A stretch of DNA of 64,000 nt from Gnetum montanum (Eukaryota > Streptophyta > Gnetopsida > Gnetales > Gnetaceae): NCBI GenBank assembly GCA_015680685.1, contig MNCI01014205.1, forward strand, positions 1,022,725 to 1,086,724, read 5' to 3'. The notes under the pieces were generated by a model, which had not been told where the DNA came from, did not search any database, and was given only the letters and a program-made list of their open reading frames with translations. The position numbers were made by a program, and so were the translations under genes. Shown here piece by piece: positions 21,606 to 32,812 of this stretch (positions are counted from its first letter, which is position 1; every line of letters begins with the position of its first letter).

Positions 21606-23264
21606 CAACGTTGGCACATTACTATATTGAAAAACGCAAAAAGTTAAAAACAAACAATACTTCTATTTTCTTGGTTAATTTTTCCAAAGTTTTTATATTT
21701 AGTTATCCAAGGAAAAAAATATGTAAAAACATTTAGCAAACCTTAATAGATCATAAATGTTCTAAGCTCCAATACAAACACTACCATATGAGTTCGTACA
21801 AGATAAGATACTACAATCATGATTCTTTCAAATTTTTTTTTTTAAATCTATGATATAAAACAAGATTGCCCTTTGTCATCTACACTACTTAAAATTTTTA
21901 TAAATGACTCAGCGAAACAGATGAAAATGATACTGACTATGCTTTAAAACTAGTTCATCTACACATGAATCTACTTGAAATAATTTTTTTAAAATATGAA
22001 ATTGAAACTGAAATGCTTTTTATTATGTCTGCAGACCCTGAGAATCTATAGAAATGAAATTGATATGATGCAATCAAACAAAGATCATAGTATAGGGTAC
22101 TTCTGATGTACACAGGAAAATTGTCAAACGGCATAGCTAGTACCTCTGATGCTGCCCAAACTGCAAGTGAAGACAGGTCTAAATGCTGGGGTGTGGGTGC
22201 CCTGATGGGTGAGTGTGGCCAAGGCTTCCTCTGTTTCATCTTTAGTAAGCTAGTCTTTCTGTTTCTCATTCACTCTTGCGTACTAACATTCTAGAGGGAA
22301 GATGTCTCCACTTTGTTTAGATGTCTTCCTGAAAGGGAAGATGGCACCATTTTCTTGATTCTTAGGTAATTGCATTTTTGCACAAGAATTGTACCGGAAT
22401 TGGAAAGGAGAGTGCCACACCAAACTTTGATTTTGTATACTGTACATACTTTCTTGGATATCATAATTTCCTAAATTTGCTTTTTTTTTTCCTTTAGAAA
22501 AAAGGGACTATATCTTTTTTAAATCATTGAAGAGGCCCTTCAAAGGAAATAGAGAAAAGTTACTAACAATGTTCATACAATATTCAATTTTCTGCTTTGT
22601 CTTGAGCCATTACGTTGACTAAGATTTCAAATCAATTAAATTGCACAATGGTATCAAGTAGATCTCTTGGATTTTTATCTGCACAATAAATTCCATTTCA
22701 AGTTCATATTTTCAAATACCTATGCAGCAACACTAAGTCGTGATTGATATTTATCAAAATGCACATCTGGAAGCAGTGAGTTCCTTGAAAACGTGCCACT
22801 TTATGGTTAATTGCAATGTTGTAGGTAAGTGCATTTCATATGAGAAGTCTGTTATTGTCTGTTAAAAACCAATTTTCGTGCTGCATCTAATTTGAATATG
22901 AATTCAAATTGTCGGACTAAAAATTGTAACTAATCATATTTCATGCATTTCTTTGCTTATACTCTGCCATCAGACACAAAAAACTTTGGTACAAGAGCTA
23001 TTTCATCTATCTTGCCTCTGGTGTACATTTTTCTCAAATTGCACCTTCTAAGTTCAAAAAGAAAAAAAAAACCCACACAATCAAATTAAACATGTGCAAA
23101 GATACCATTTTTCAAACAGAGACACAAAACTGCATAACACTTGAGGTCTAAAAGACAAAACAAAAAAATGGTTTTGAAAACATAAAACCTAGGGCTCTGT
23201 GGTCATAAGAAAGAAAATTCTTAGACCCAGCAAAGAAAGACAAATGAAGATTTAAACAGTGTAC

Positions 23265-23456
23265 CTGAAGGGCATGATTATAGCGGCGATACTTTCTCAG
23301 TTCTTTAATGAGGAGCTGCAGCTCCCATTTGCGAAGGCACTTACCTTCTGCAACCCATTTTCTGAGCTCTGTCACCACATCAGTGTCAGGATGACCCAGT
23401 GCCGATATCCTTCTGTAAACGTTTTCAGTTTGCAAACGTGCCATTCTCCCCGCCAT
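23265..23456 (-). CDS. PPR protein, exon 1 (start)
   Basis: 64 codons from MAGRMARLQTENVYRRISAL to ELRKYRRYNHALQ, ending at a CAG|GTACAC donor. The block LYRRIS-type start plus 'lr.WV.eGk.....EL..li.eLRKy.Ry.hALq' is the conserved entry into this PPR group. The start is fixed by an in-frame TAA four codons upstream and a good plant context (AAAATGGCG). The N-terminal leader before the conserved block is only about a dozen residues, shorter than usual mitochondrial transit peptides, so targeting is uncertain or a further upstream exon is missed. Confidence 0.85.
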
Positions 23457-23980
23457 TTTGACAGATTAGCATCATCACGAAACCAAAGCGATTAACTGAT
23501 ATTTTATTACGAGTGTACATAGAAAGGATGATACATCAGTACTAACAATAAATCCGGAGTACCTGAGTAAGGTAGATGCATCTATAGGGAAATTATTTTA
23601 CTGTTTGAAACGAATTTTAGCAACGGAAGGCCTTGAATCTGCGCCAAATTTCGTGCTAAGCCGTCGGGCATGTTCAAAATTTACCCTCCCGTGTACATGT
23701 CAAGTAATAGAAGACAAATTACCAGTAAAATGTCAAATGTTTTTAAGGTATCAAAATTGATCTACATAAAATCATTAGGGGTATTATTATTCACGGTGAG
23801 GGTGGTAAAATCAGTGTAGGAGGCTATGATTCCTCCTTTACATGACCAGATTCGAGGTTAGACTCATTGTTTTTCATTTTTTCTATTGAACACTTTTTCA
23901 TTCATTTTATATCATCTTCTATGTTTTTGTGTTTGGACTAGCAATGGAGGCAAAGGTGTGGCTTGTAGTTGGTGGCAATT
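23457..23980. other. PPR upstream region / boundary with element A
   Basis: Contains the promoter side of the PPR gene (reads leftwards). No clear TATA box seen. 23790-23880 has CAGATTCGAGGTTAGACTC, slightly like a tRNA B box, but no element could be delimited. Confidence 0.35.
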
Positions 23981-24822
23981 TGAGATTGCAAGTAGGTTAC
24001 ACCTCATAGTGAGCTAGAAGTTCATTTTTGGAAAAAATTCAAACTTACACATGGAACTACCATGATAGAGCAATTCGTAGGAGATCACAATCTATTCAAA
24101 AATGCTACTAAAGGCTTCCAATCACTACCATTTACATTGATGAGGGGTTTTCTTTCAAGGTTTTACTAAAGGATAAATTGCAAGGAATTACAACTTGTAA
24201 TCACCCACACTATGAATAGGTTCGACTTGGGTTTTGCATCTATAGGAGATTACAAGGAGGTGTGATCTACATGGAATTGTTGTCAAATTATGACTTTGAC
24301 TCATAGTTCCTGACAATAGCTTGCTTAACAATTTTTGAAAGAGGTTCAGTTGCGAAATCAATGGCATTTAAACTTGAATGTTATAAAATGCAAAAGTAAA
24401 GGAGAATTAAGGATCTTTGGCTATTTTGCATACTACATGGAGCAAGGAGAAAACTCTAGAACACTTGTGTGAGTCCATTAACCATTATGAGAGCTCTTGG
24501 CATTGTAATTCTCATCCATCAAGAGAGGTGAGGATTATGAGGGATGCTAAGCCTCATGTCTTTCATCCATTACTAAGTGTTGTAAAGTTTAATGTGCTTT
24601 GGTAGATTTAGTCATTTTATAAATCTTTAACTTATGTGTTCATGAGCCTAATTACTATTGTATTTGATGTCCTTTTAGTTTTATGCATTAATAGAGAGGT
24701 TTTTAGTGGTATTTTTCTTTTTACCTCATTGTGCCTCATATTGTGGTTGTTTGTTGGTGTTTTGAGGATGCTTTTTGGGCTTAATTATTTAGGAATGATT
24801 TAATTACCCAAGAGCCATACCA
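23981..24822 (+). repeat. 5' LTR of element A (approximate)
   Basis: Matches 41939-42789 along its length. Shared blocks include the GGGGTTTTCTTTCAAG region, GGAGATTACAAGGAGGTGTG, GAGAGCTCTTGGCATTGTAA, TTTCATCCATTACTAAGTGT and the end CCATACCA. Similarity is obvious but clearly diverged, so this is an old insertion. The primer-binding site follows five bases later. Confidence 0.65.
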
Positions 24823-24827
24823 ACTTT

Positions 24828-24840
24828 TGGTATCAAATCA
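24828..24840 (+). other. Primer-binding site, initiator tRNA-Met type (element A)
   Basis: TGGTATCAAATCA directly after the 5' LTR. The first eight bases match the 3' end of initiator tRNA-Met (TGGTATCAGAGC), the usual primer of many plant Ty3 and copia elements. Confidence 0.55.
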
Positions 24841-24973
24841 TTGGATTGAAGCATTTGAGTATTGCATACCACTTGTTTGATATTGTTCATGCTTGGATAG
24901 TGTCCAAATTTGAGGGATTGTGTTCTAATTATCTTGTAATTGTGTGGATTGTGCTAGATCTACATTCGTATGA

Positions 24974-25735
24974 TTGAAATCTTATTTTAATTATTTGAGA
25001 AACATGGCTTCTAAGAAGAAATCTATTCAAGCTCTCAAAAAGGACATGGAAGATCTTAGAGTTACGTTCAAGATGGTTGTGGATAAGTTAGAACAATTGG
25101 ATGATAAACTTGATGCTAATGTAGATTCATCTAGGAGAAGAGATGACGTTGAAAATTCATTTGGCCATGAAGAAGAAGAAGAACATGAAGATAGTAAGAA
25201 TGCTATGCATTTAGCTCATGGAAGTATTAGATTTTAAGATCCAAGGATTCAAAGAGGGAGAAACCCTAGTCCTTATGTCAAATCTCAAAGGGCTTCATCA
25301 ATTACTTATTCATCAAGGTTAAGTTCATTAAGGCATTCCATGTTAGATGAAGAGGATGAAGCAAGACTTGTAAAGACATTCAAAAATGCATCTAGGCTTC
25401 CATATGTGAACTTGAAATCTTTTAATGGAACTAATGACTCTCATGCATTTGAGTCATGGGTGAAGGCCTTGAACAAACACTTTGAATTGGAGAAGGTTTC
25501 ACTTCATCTCAGGGTACCTATTGCTAAATCAAAACTTGAAGGAATGAATTCTATTTGGTGGAAGAAGAAGTCTTAAGCCTTCTACATGCAAAACAAAGCT
25601 CATATTAGAGAATGGCTATTCATGTAATATGAGTTGAGATAGAAATATGTAATTCAAGCAAAGTTAAGAATCTATTGTCAAGCTTAAGCATCTTAGATAA
25701 TTTGAGAATGATGTAAAGGACTTCTACCTTGAATT
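24974..25735 (+). pseudogene. Gag, element A
   Basis: First part: MASKKKSIQALKKDMEDLR with a Lys/Glu coiled-coil-like region, then acidic EEEEEHED. After one stop the frame continues to DEEDEARLVKT and the Gag core LKSFNGTNDSHAFESWVKAL then NKHFEL, SKLEGMNSIWWKKKS. These fit 'i..F.G..dp..fl.Wv..le..Fe' and 'k...l.g.a..WW' of the retrotransposon Gag domain. Stops at 25236 and 25576 and later shifts end it. Confidence 0.7.
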
Positions 25736-26715
25736 TTGCCAATTTTTTTTATTAGTCCAAGGAAAATTTGAGTGATTATGATTAAGCTTCAATATTTCTT
25801 AGTGGATTGTATTAATAATAGTGTACAATGCCACTATGTGCATTAAGATAAAAGTTTTAAAGTTAATTTTTTTATTTTCTTGAGTTAATGGATGGATGTA
25901 ATTGATTTTTGCTCAAAATCACCTTTAGTTTACTTAAATTACTTATTTTTTATTATGGGGAATGACTTTTCAAATTCCCTAAGTATGGCCCTAATTATTT
26001 CCTATAAATTGTAAGGCCATACATGCTTATAATGATCATTTTTCTTCAATAAAGCATTGAACATGAATTTCCTCCAAGAATTATCTTGTTATTCTAACTA
26101 TTCATATTCCATAATGTATTTGTGTTCACATCATTAACAATCTCCATTATTATAAAACTAGTTTTCAGCACCAATTCATCAATTCAAGTTAATCTTTTTA
26201 ACAACCATTACATTTATCATCATCATCTCCATATCTTTCCAATAAACTCATTTATCATCCAGACTCAACAAGTTCAACATTTGATCTAGCATTCATATTA
26301 ACACACTTTAGTTTTAATTTATTACAAACCTCTAATATCAAGATCATTTAGTTCACAAATTTAAATGTCACCTATAATTTTGATTCAATCTTTCATTTTT
26401 ATCAAGGGAATAACTCTAATATCTTCACTCCAAACTATAGAGCATTTCCTATTGAATTTAAACATACAAATTTCATCTAATTTGATCATCTAAAATCAAG
26501 ATATTTGCAAAAATTAGCTTGACCATGACTTGTAGTGAAGTTGTGGTATTGTAGATTTTCAAACCATGAGTCCACTACAACTTGTGGTATCCCAAACTAA
26601 GACTTGTGGTAAAGTTGTTGTCAACTCATGATCAATAAAAAATTAGAATTTTAACAAATCCTAAAGTGTTTAGCCAAAAAGTTTCATGCAATAATCTAAC
26701 ATATTAAAGTAGGAG
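25736..26715. other. Unassigned DNA inside element A
   Basis: AT-rich, no frame. 26520-26640 has a short near-repeat of GACTTGTGGTAAAGTTGT and GACTTGTAGTGAAGTTGTGG. May contain a lost insertion between the two halves of Gag. Confidence 0.3.
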
Positions 26716-27610
26716 TTGACCTTCTATGAGCCTCAAACTTGAGATGAAGCTTATGAATTAGCTAGTAAGGTTGAAAAGAAGCTTAGTGGTTATGGAAGTA
26801 AGAACAAGGGACCATCCAAGGGTAAGGACAAGGGGTTCAAATGGGAGAAGGGATCTAAATCCAAAGAGGCCAAGAAAGATGACATGGAGGAAATGTAAGA
26901 TAAGGACAAGTCCAAAGAAGACTTAAGCAAGGAAAGTAAGGGTTACAAGGAAGGTAATTCTTCCAAACTTCAATGCTTCAGGTTTGGTGAAATTGAGCAT
27001 AAGAATAGAAGTATTCACTTAAAAAGACTAACAAAAGGAAATAAGTTCAAATTGTGGAGTATGAAGGTTCATCCACTCAAGATATCCCAAGAGATAACTG
27101 TAATTCTCCTAAAATAGAAGATGTCACTAAAATGGATTCATTCATGAGCAATGTCAATGTAAGGGTTAATTCTAATAGGAAATTTTAATTTAGAATTGAG
27201 ACTAGATGTCTCAAAATTGGGAAATGAATTGATATTTTGATTGATGGGGGTGCTTAAGAGAATGTAATTTCTTCTATGATAGTTGCTAGATTGGGGCTAG
27301 TGACTTATTCTTATCCTAGACCATACAAAGTGCATTGGTTATCTAGAGATTTCTCTTAAGATGTAAGGGAATAATATGTATTAAAATTCAAAATTTCTAG
27401 CTATGTTGATCATGTTGTTTATGATGTCTTATTATCGAATTATGTTATTGTAATATTTGAAAGACCTTGAGATTTTAATAATGGTGCTAAATTTGATAGT
27501 GCTAAGAATGTATGATCAATTTCTAGAAATAATCTTTAACTCCATATAACCTTTACTAAGTCAATGATAATGACACAAGGGGGCATGAATCTTCAATTGA
27601 ATGTTGACTT
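26716..27610 (+). pseudogene. Gag zinc-knuckle tail and protease, element A
   Basis: DEAYELASKVEKKLSGYGSK then a Lys-rich linker leads to CFRFGEIEHKNR, a zinc knuckle (CX2CX4HX4C) whose second Cys is Phe. Protease begins near 27195: TRCLKIGK, ILIDGGA with a stop where IDGGS is expected, then ENVISSMIVARLGL and PRPYKVHWL, all typical of plant chromovirus-type proteases. Later VVYDVLLSN and FERP with a stop replace 'DVLP..' and 'LGRPW'. Dead copy. Confidence 0.65.
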
Positions 27611-28059
27611 AGCTTACTGAATGATAAAAACATTGGAGAAATAATGCTGAAATTTAACTACGTATCAATTATTGGAAAAATAACTAAGTATAAAATATGA
27701 AAAAATTAACTAAGTATGGAATGGACTAGGAGTGATGAAATAAAAACTAAGGATAAAAATGTGAATAAAAGGATTTAAAATATGAGAATGCTAGAGCTAT
27801 GATATGGGAAGAATGGTTTAGGTTTCCTTCCCAAAGAATAGAATTCTTTGTTTCTTAACAAAATGAATGTCCATCTCCTAAGGAGGATCAAACTACAAAT
27901 GTTGAAGCAAAGACATAAGTGGGATGAAACTATCAATAAAAACCCAATTTGTGAGCTAAATATGGATTTGGAAAATGGAATTGAACCTATGAAGCATGAC
28001 AATATGTATGGGGAAGAGATAAGAGCAATCCAACATCAATTTTAGTCCAAAACTAAGCT

Positions 28060-28560
28060 ATTTTGGCTAAGTGTCTAGTCATTGACATTGGAGCTGAAAA
28101 AATTCAAACTCTGGGAAGTGATGCTAAAGCCTAAAAAAATTCTTGAAGGGCTAGCATAGGTTTTACTTGGTTAATGTAGATTTTTTGTCAACATTGGTAT
28201 TGGAGCATGGAGGAGCTATGATGGACGTGGAACATGTAGATAACGTTGGGAGGTTTACTACACATGCTATTGATCTCTCAAATTTTCAAAAAGTACTCAA
28301 GATCTTAAGAAACTATCTAGAATTTATGTTTTGAACTCCTATTTATTGCATAGGGTTACCAATTTCAACTTAGGATTACTAAATTCAAGCATTGAGTTAA
28401 GTGCAGTTTACCCAAAGTTGATCTAGAGTTCTAAAATTGAAAATTTAACCTTCATGTTCATCAAGTATCGCAAGTTAGAGAGGTGACACTTATGCTAAAA
28501 CTGACATCAATGTTAATGTAATAAACACTTACAAAAATTTTGAAAATTTCATCCAAGTGC
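28060..28560 (+). repeat. Left part of ~210-bp tandem array of element A
   Basis: CTGACATCAATGTTAATG (about 28500) and neighbouring sequence match the first copies right of element B (from about 38650). Diverged copies. The array seems to have been cut by the insertion of B. Confidence 0.4.
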
Positions 28561-30038
28561 TAATCAAGGACTCCATCTGATGCTCAAAATGATGTTGAGT
28601 GTTGTACCCACTTTAACTTTTTTGCATAAGTAAGAGACCTGGGTACATTTCCATAACTTTTTAGTGCTTAAAGCCATCTTCAACAATCTAGATTCAATGT
28701 CTTGCAACATTTGCAGTGTAGTTTCTAGATTTCTATATCCAACTTGCCAAAAATAACATTTCATGTCATTAGTAGTGTTGTTTTAGCTCTTCTTCTAGTT
28801 TCAATGTCTGACAATAACTCTAGCATTGATTTTGATTCTAGCTTCTAGCACCCTATGTTAGATCAACTTTTGACGTCTCGTGTCAAATTTACTTTTAACG
28901 TTTGGTGTCAGTCTTTACTTTTTCAGTCCATCAACTCCTTAATGTTTAGCATTGATCTTACATTAGACATCTGACATCAGGTTTTAGACCTATACTTTGA
29001 TTCTTTTATCTAGAAGCTTCTAGAATCTTTTGGAAGCTTCTTTGGGTCCCAATGCATCATTTCTCCATGATCTAAAAGTCATTTCTACCTATAAATAAGA
29101 GGATACCCCTAAATGAAAAGGGATTGATTTTTTGATGATTTGGCTTTAATTGAACATCTCTTTTTGATGCATAACATTTGCTGCCCTCTTTGCTACTCAA
29201 CGTAGTTAGCATTCCTTACAATACAATTTGGAAAACCTCTTCCAAAGACATGACCTCTTTACAAAATAATTGTTCTTTCTTTTTTCTCCCTTGCTAACAC
29301 ATTGTATTCCCTTCTTGTTATCTTCTTGACATACAAAGCAATCGTTTGGAACTAGGTAGATGCACTAATCTAATCCTTTCCTTTGCTTCATTAGCCATTG
29401 AATCTACTACCGTTCCTACCAAATTTGCATCAAGTGCATGCATTGGAGAAGGAACAGGGTAACACAACTCTTTGTCAAATGCTTATCATCCCTAGTACAT
29501 GTCTCATAATGCTTTTTGTAGGTTCCTAACTCTCTCTTTTTGTTGTAATCTAGAGTTTGCCTTTGGACTTTTCTATCTCTTATCTTGTTCAAATATGCTA
29601 TATATCTGGTTTCTCTTTTTCCACATTTGCCTTTAGTTTATGCTTTAATAGGTTAGATCTATTCTACTTTACATCTCATTTCCAATCACTATTAATTCAC
29701 TAGCCACACACTATGTCTTTTATTTTGTGTAGATCTTCATATGATCTCTATACGTTTTTCCCTATTGTCTATTACATGCTCTCGCTTTTGCAAAACATTC
29801 AACTTGGATTATTGGATTTTTATCCTATGATCCCCAAGTTTCCTTTTGATTTAAGGAAAATTATCTAAAAGTTTAGTTTTCTTGGACCATTTAGTGGCCA
29901 TGAGATTGCCTTGCTTAATTTCATGTTAGATTGTATCAAATTCCGTTATTACGATGATTCCTATCATAACATCGAGGAGCTTGTAAGGCTAGGAAATAAT
30001 GTCAAACACCAAGTTAAAAGGTGTAGGATGTTACTTGG
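28561..30038. other. Unassigned DNA of element A left of element B
   Basis: T-rich and AT-rich, with weak repeats of GACGTCTCGTGTC and AACGTTTGGTGTCAG at 28870-28990 that may be further diverged array units. No frame recognised; RT coding expected here is not readable. Confidence 0.35.
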
Positions 30039-30910
30039 TGATGAATCATAATTCATCAAGTTGCGATATTGGACCCTTAATATTGAAGCCTCAATATCAG
30101 GTACACGATATCGCAGCCAGGTCGCGATATCGAATACGGGATATCGTGACTCTTGTGCGGACCTATAAATACACATGTAGGCGCATGGGAAGGGAGTTAG
30201 TTTTTTAGTAGTTTTTGGTCAGTTTTAGGAGTCAGTTTAGTTAGTGTCTTTTTGTTATTTTTTTCCTCTCAACCCTTTCTCCTAGTGCATGCCCACAGTG
30301 TGATGATTATAATTGTACAACATCCTTTATTCGAGTTTTTCATACTTGGACACGCACATGACTAGAAATAAAGATTGAGATTACTTCATCATTGTAGCAT
30401 CCACTTAGTTTAATTATTTAGTTATTATTTTTGTAGTTAATATCTCTTCACCCTAAACTCCTTAAATGTGGAATGAGTACGACTTGATCACAAGCATCTA
30501 AGTGTGACTACTTGGTAACTCAGTAGCATACATGGGCTATGCGCTTGGTAATCCCAGTAGTAGTCATGCACGAGGCCTAAGATGTGTACGGATGATTAAG
30601 GAACAGATGCTCACTCTCTTTCCCTATCTCCTCTAAGGTTAGCTTCCTCTCTCCCTTTTCCTCTTAGGTTAGTTAAAATTATTTCCCATTACCTTTAGGA
30701 GCAGCATTAGTTAGGACATATCATACACCTCACTCTGGAATAAACCATACGTGACAAAGAAATTACTAGTCCAGGTGGGAAGACAACGAATTGCAATCAA
30801 CAAGTAACTATCTGGATACCACAACTAGCCCATCTGTGGAGTTCGATTAGATCGTGTGTGAAACGCTCGTATTCGTATGGTTGAGTGGAAGGGCACCTTG
30901 CCACTCATCA
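30039..30910 (+). repeat. 5' LTR of element B
   Basis: 872 bp, TGATGA...CTCATCA. Matches the 3' LTR (894 bp). The 22-bp length difference is a segment (CGCACTTAGGCTAATC...) near 38305 that is missing here but present in the LTRs of D, so this copy has the deletion. GATATC palindromes lie upstream of the TATA box. Confidence 0.9.
30062..30171 (+). promoter_or_regulatory. GATATC cluster and TATA box in U3 of element B
   Basis: Three GATATCG sites (CACGATATCGC, CGCGATATCGA, GGGATATCGTG) and several one-off variants (GATATT, AATATC) lie within about 90 bp, ending 15 bp before ACCTATAAATACAC (TATA at 30164-30171). The palindromic core suggests binding of a dimeric factor; this is inference. Confidence 0.55.
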
Positions 30911-30911
30911 T

Positions 30912-30929
30912 TGGCGCCATTGCCAGGGA
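30912..30929 (+). other. Primer-binding site, tRNA-Asp type (element B)
   Basis: TGGCGCCATTGCCAGGGA one base after the LTR. It matches the complement of the plant tRNA-Asp 3' end (TGGCGCCGTTGCCGGGGA) at 16 of 18 positions. tRNA-Asp priming is known for Athila-like elements. Confidence 0.75.
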
Positions 30930-31045
30930 CGGTGCTAGTTATTTAGATTAGTTACATCATACAAGATCACTGTAACAAAGTATTCACGATACATATTTTA
31001 GAAAAGAAATTAATTTCAAATAAGTCACACACAAATTCAGACACA

Positions 31046-32812
31046 ATGTCTCTCTCACAAGATTATAATAACATGACAACCAGTAGGGCAACTCATTGGA
31101 GAACCAACAAATTATATGATGAAGAAGATGAAGTTTGGAGTACTCAATCTAATGTAGGGGTTTCCTATGAACATAAATAAAGACAACATCATCCCAACTT
31201 ACAAATGCATAACCTACCTAGTGACGATGAACCCCTACTNTTGAGGAGACAAATCCAAGAGTGGGAACAAGTGCAACATGAACCCTTGGACATGGCCTTA
31301 GAAAGATATCTTGCACTATTAAATAACTACCTAGGCCATGGGTTCTTCGAGGAAAGGCTAATGTACCATATCATATATGGGCTCCGTAATGAAACAAGGG
31401 AGACCCTAGGGATGTATGCTCGAGGTCAACTATATGAACTCCAAACCCATCAAGTCCAAGATCTTATTAAGAGGGTAGCAAAAGAAGAAGGAGAAATGGC
31501 TGAGTGGGAGAATGTTGAAAAATCTCAACAAGCCCAAAACCTTAAATCAACAAGGGCCCATGATAATGAAGAGGAGAAATCAACTCACCACAAGGAGGTG
31601 GAACCATCTTTGCCAATACTACAATCATTGGATGAAGTTGAGGCAAAGATCAATAAGATGATGGAATGGATGCATAAAAAATGTGGAGAATATGCCAACA
31701 TTATTGGAGGTAGAGTCATGATGAACCAAGAAATAGGACAAAANNNNNNNNNNNNNNNNNNNNNNNNNNNNNNNNNNNNNNNNNNNNNNNNNNNNNNNNN
31801 NNNNNNNNNNNNNNNNNNNNNNNNNNNNNNNNNNNNNNNNNNNNNNNNNNNNNNNNNNNNNNNNNNNNNNNNNNNNNNNNNNNNNNNNNNNNNNNNNNNN
31901 NNNNNNNNNNNNNNNNNNNNNNNNNNNNNNNNNNNNNNNNNNNNNNNNNNNNNNNNNNNNNNNNNNNNNNNNNNNNNNNNNNNNNNNNNNNNNNNNNNNN
32001 NNNNNNNNNNNNNNNNNNNNNNNNNNNNNNNNNNNNNNNNNNNNNNNNNNNNNNNNNNNNNNNNNNNNNNNNNNNNNNNNNNNNNNNNNNNNNNNNNNNN
32101 NNNNNNNNNNNNNAATCAACATCTTGTTTCCCCAACTGCATCAACATCCTCTATCTTGCCACATTATTATTATTCTCCTCAATATTATCAACTCATATCC
32201 TCACCAACAGGACCACCACCTTGGGTACCTTACACTTCTCCTCAATTTCAAAATTTTCATCCTTCACCTCCTTCTACATTGCCACTAAGTGTTCCAGAGG
32301 GTTTTTCACCACAGCACCAACCCATGAATATTACTTGTGCTACTACTAACAATAGCAGTGGGGAATCTCCTCAACATTGAAGATGCCCCTTCTTTAGGCA
32401 TGATCGTAAGAAGGGACAACACAATTCTGAGCCTATTGCACCTTCCAATCCAGCACAAGTTCAACACTGTGGTGGAGCTCCCTCCTCGAACCCACCGCCT
32501 CGTGTTACTTTCTCTGGGCCACCAACTAGTACTCCAAAAACCATGGGGCCCAATGAATATAACCATTGAGGAACATAGATCGATCCTTGCATACCATTTT
32601 ATGGTCAAGGGTGCCATAGTGGGTCAACCACTCATCAATTAACTACATCTTATAAATTGTCCCACTATGCTTACTATAATCAAGTGTGTGAACCCTAATG
32701 GGGTAAGTATGACTGGGTCCCAATATTTCCAACATGCAAGGATCCCAATCTTCCATTTATTAATTCTAGCTATGCTCAACCATTTAGTTATGGGGGGTAT
32801 CCCCCATTCTAA
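31046..32812 (+). pseudogene. Gag, element B (with assembly gaps)
   Basis: Starts MSLSQDYNN, as in element D (MSLLQDYNN), and ends in YGGYPPF and TAA (32810-32812), also as in D. Visible Gag parts: LRRQIQEWEQVQHEPLDMAL, YHIIYGLRNETRETLGMY, a charged helical tail, then a Pro/Ser/Tyr/Gln-rich region after the N run. Relative to D the core capsid segment of about 111 codons is missing at the single N at 31240. In-frame stops (near 31175, 32378, 32567 and others) show decay. The N run at 31744-32113 hides the expected CX2C zinc-knuckle region. Confidence 0.75.
31744..32113. other. Assembly gap (370 N)
   Basis: Run of N inside Gag of element B. Frames that cross it have no meaning. The matching part of element D (about 52455-52900) is present. 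Confidence 0.98.

Larger units (their letters stand above)
18586..23264 (-). other. 4.7-kb intron of the PPR gene
   Basis: Bounded by a CAG|GTACAC donor (23265/23264) and a TTTGCAG|GTTTC acceptor (18586/18585) on the minus strand. Most P-class PPR genes have no or short introns, so 4,679 nt is long and fits an intron-expanded genome. It holds a MITE-like element at 19391-20129 and a diverged ~80-bp direct repeat (20452-20530 and 21526-21605). No other gene was recognised in it. Confidence 0.75.

Noticed and set aside
31625-32147. Open frames across the N run
   Set aside because: They consist mostly of unknown bases and have no support.
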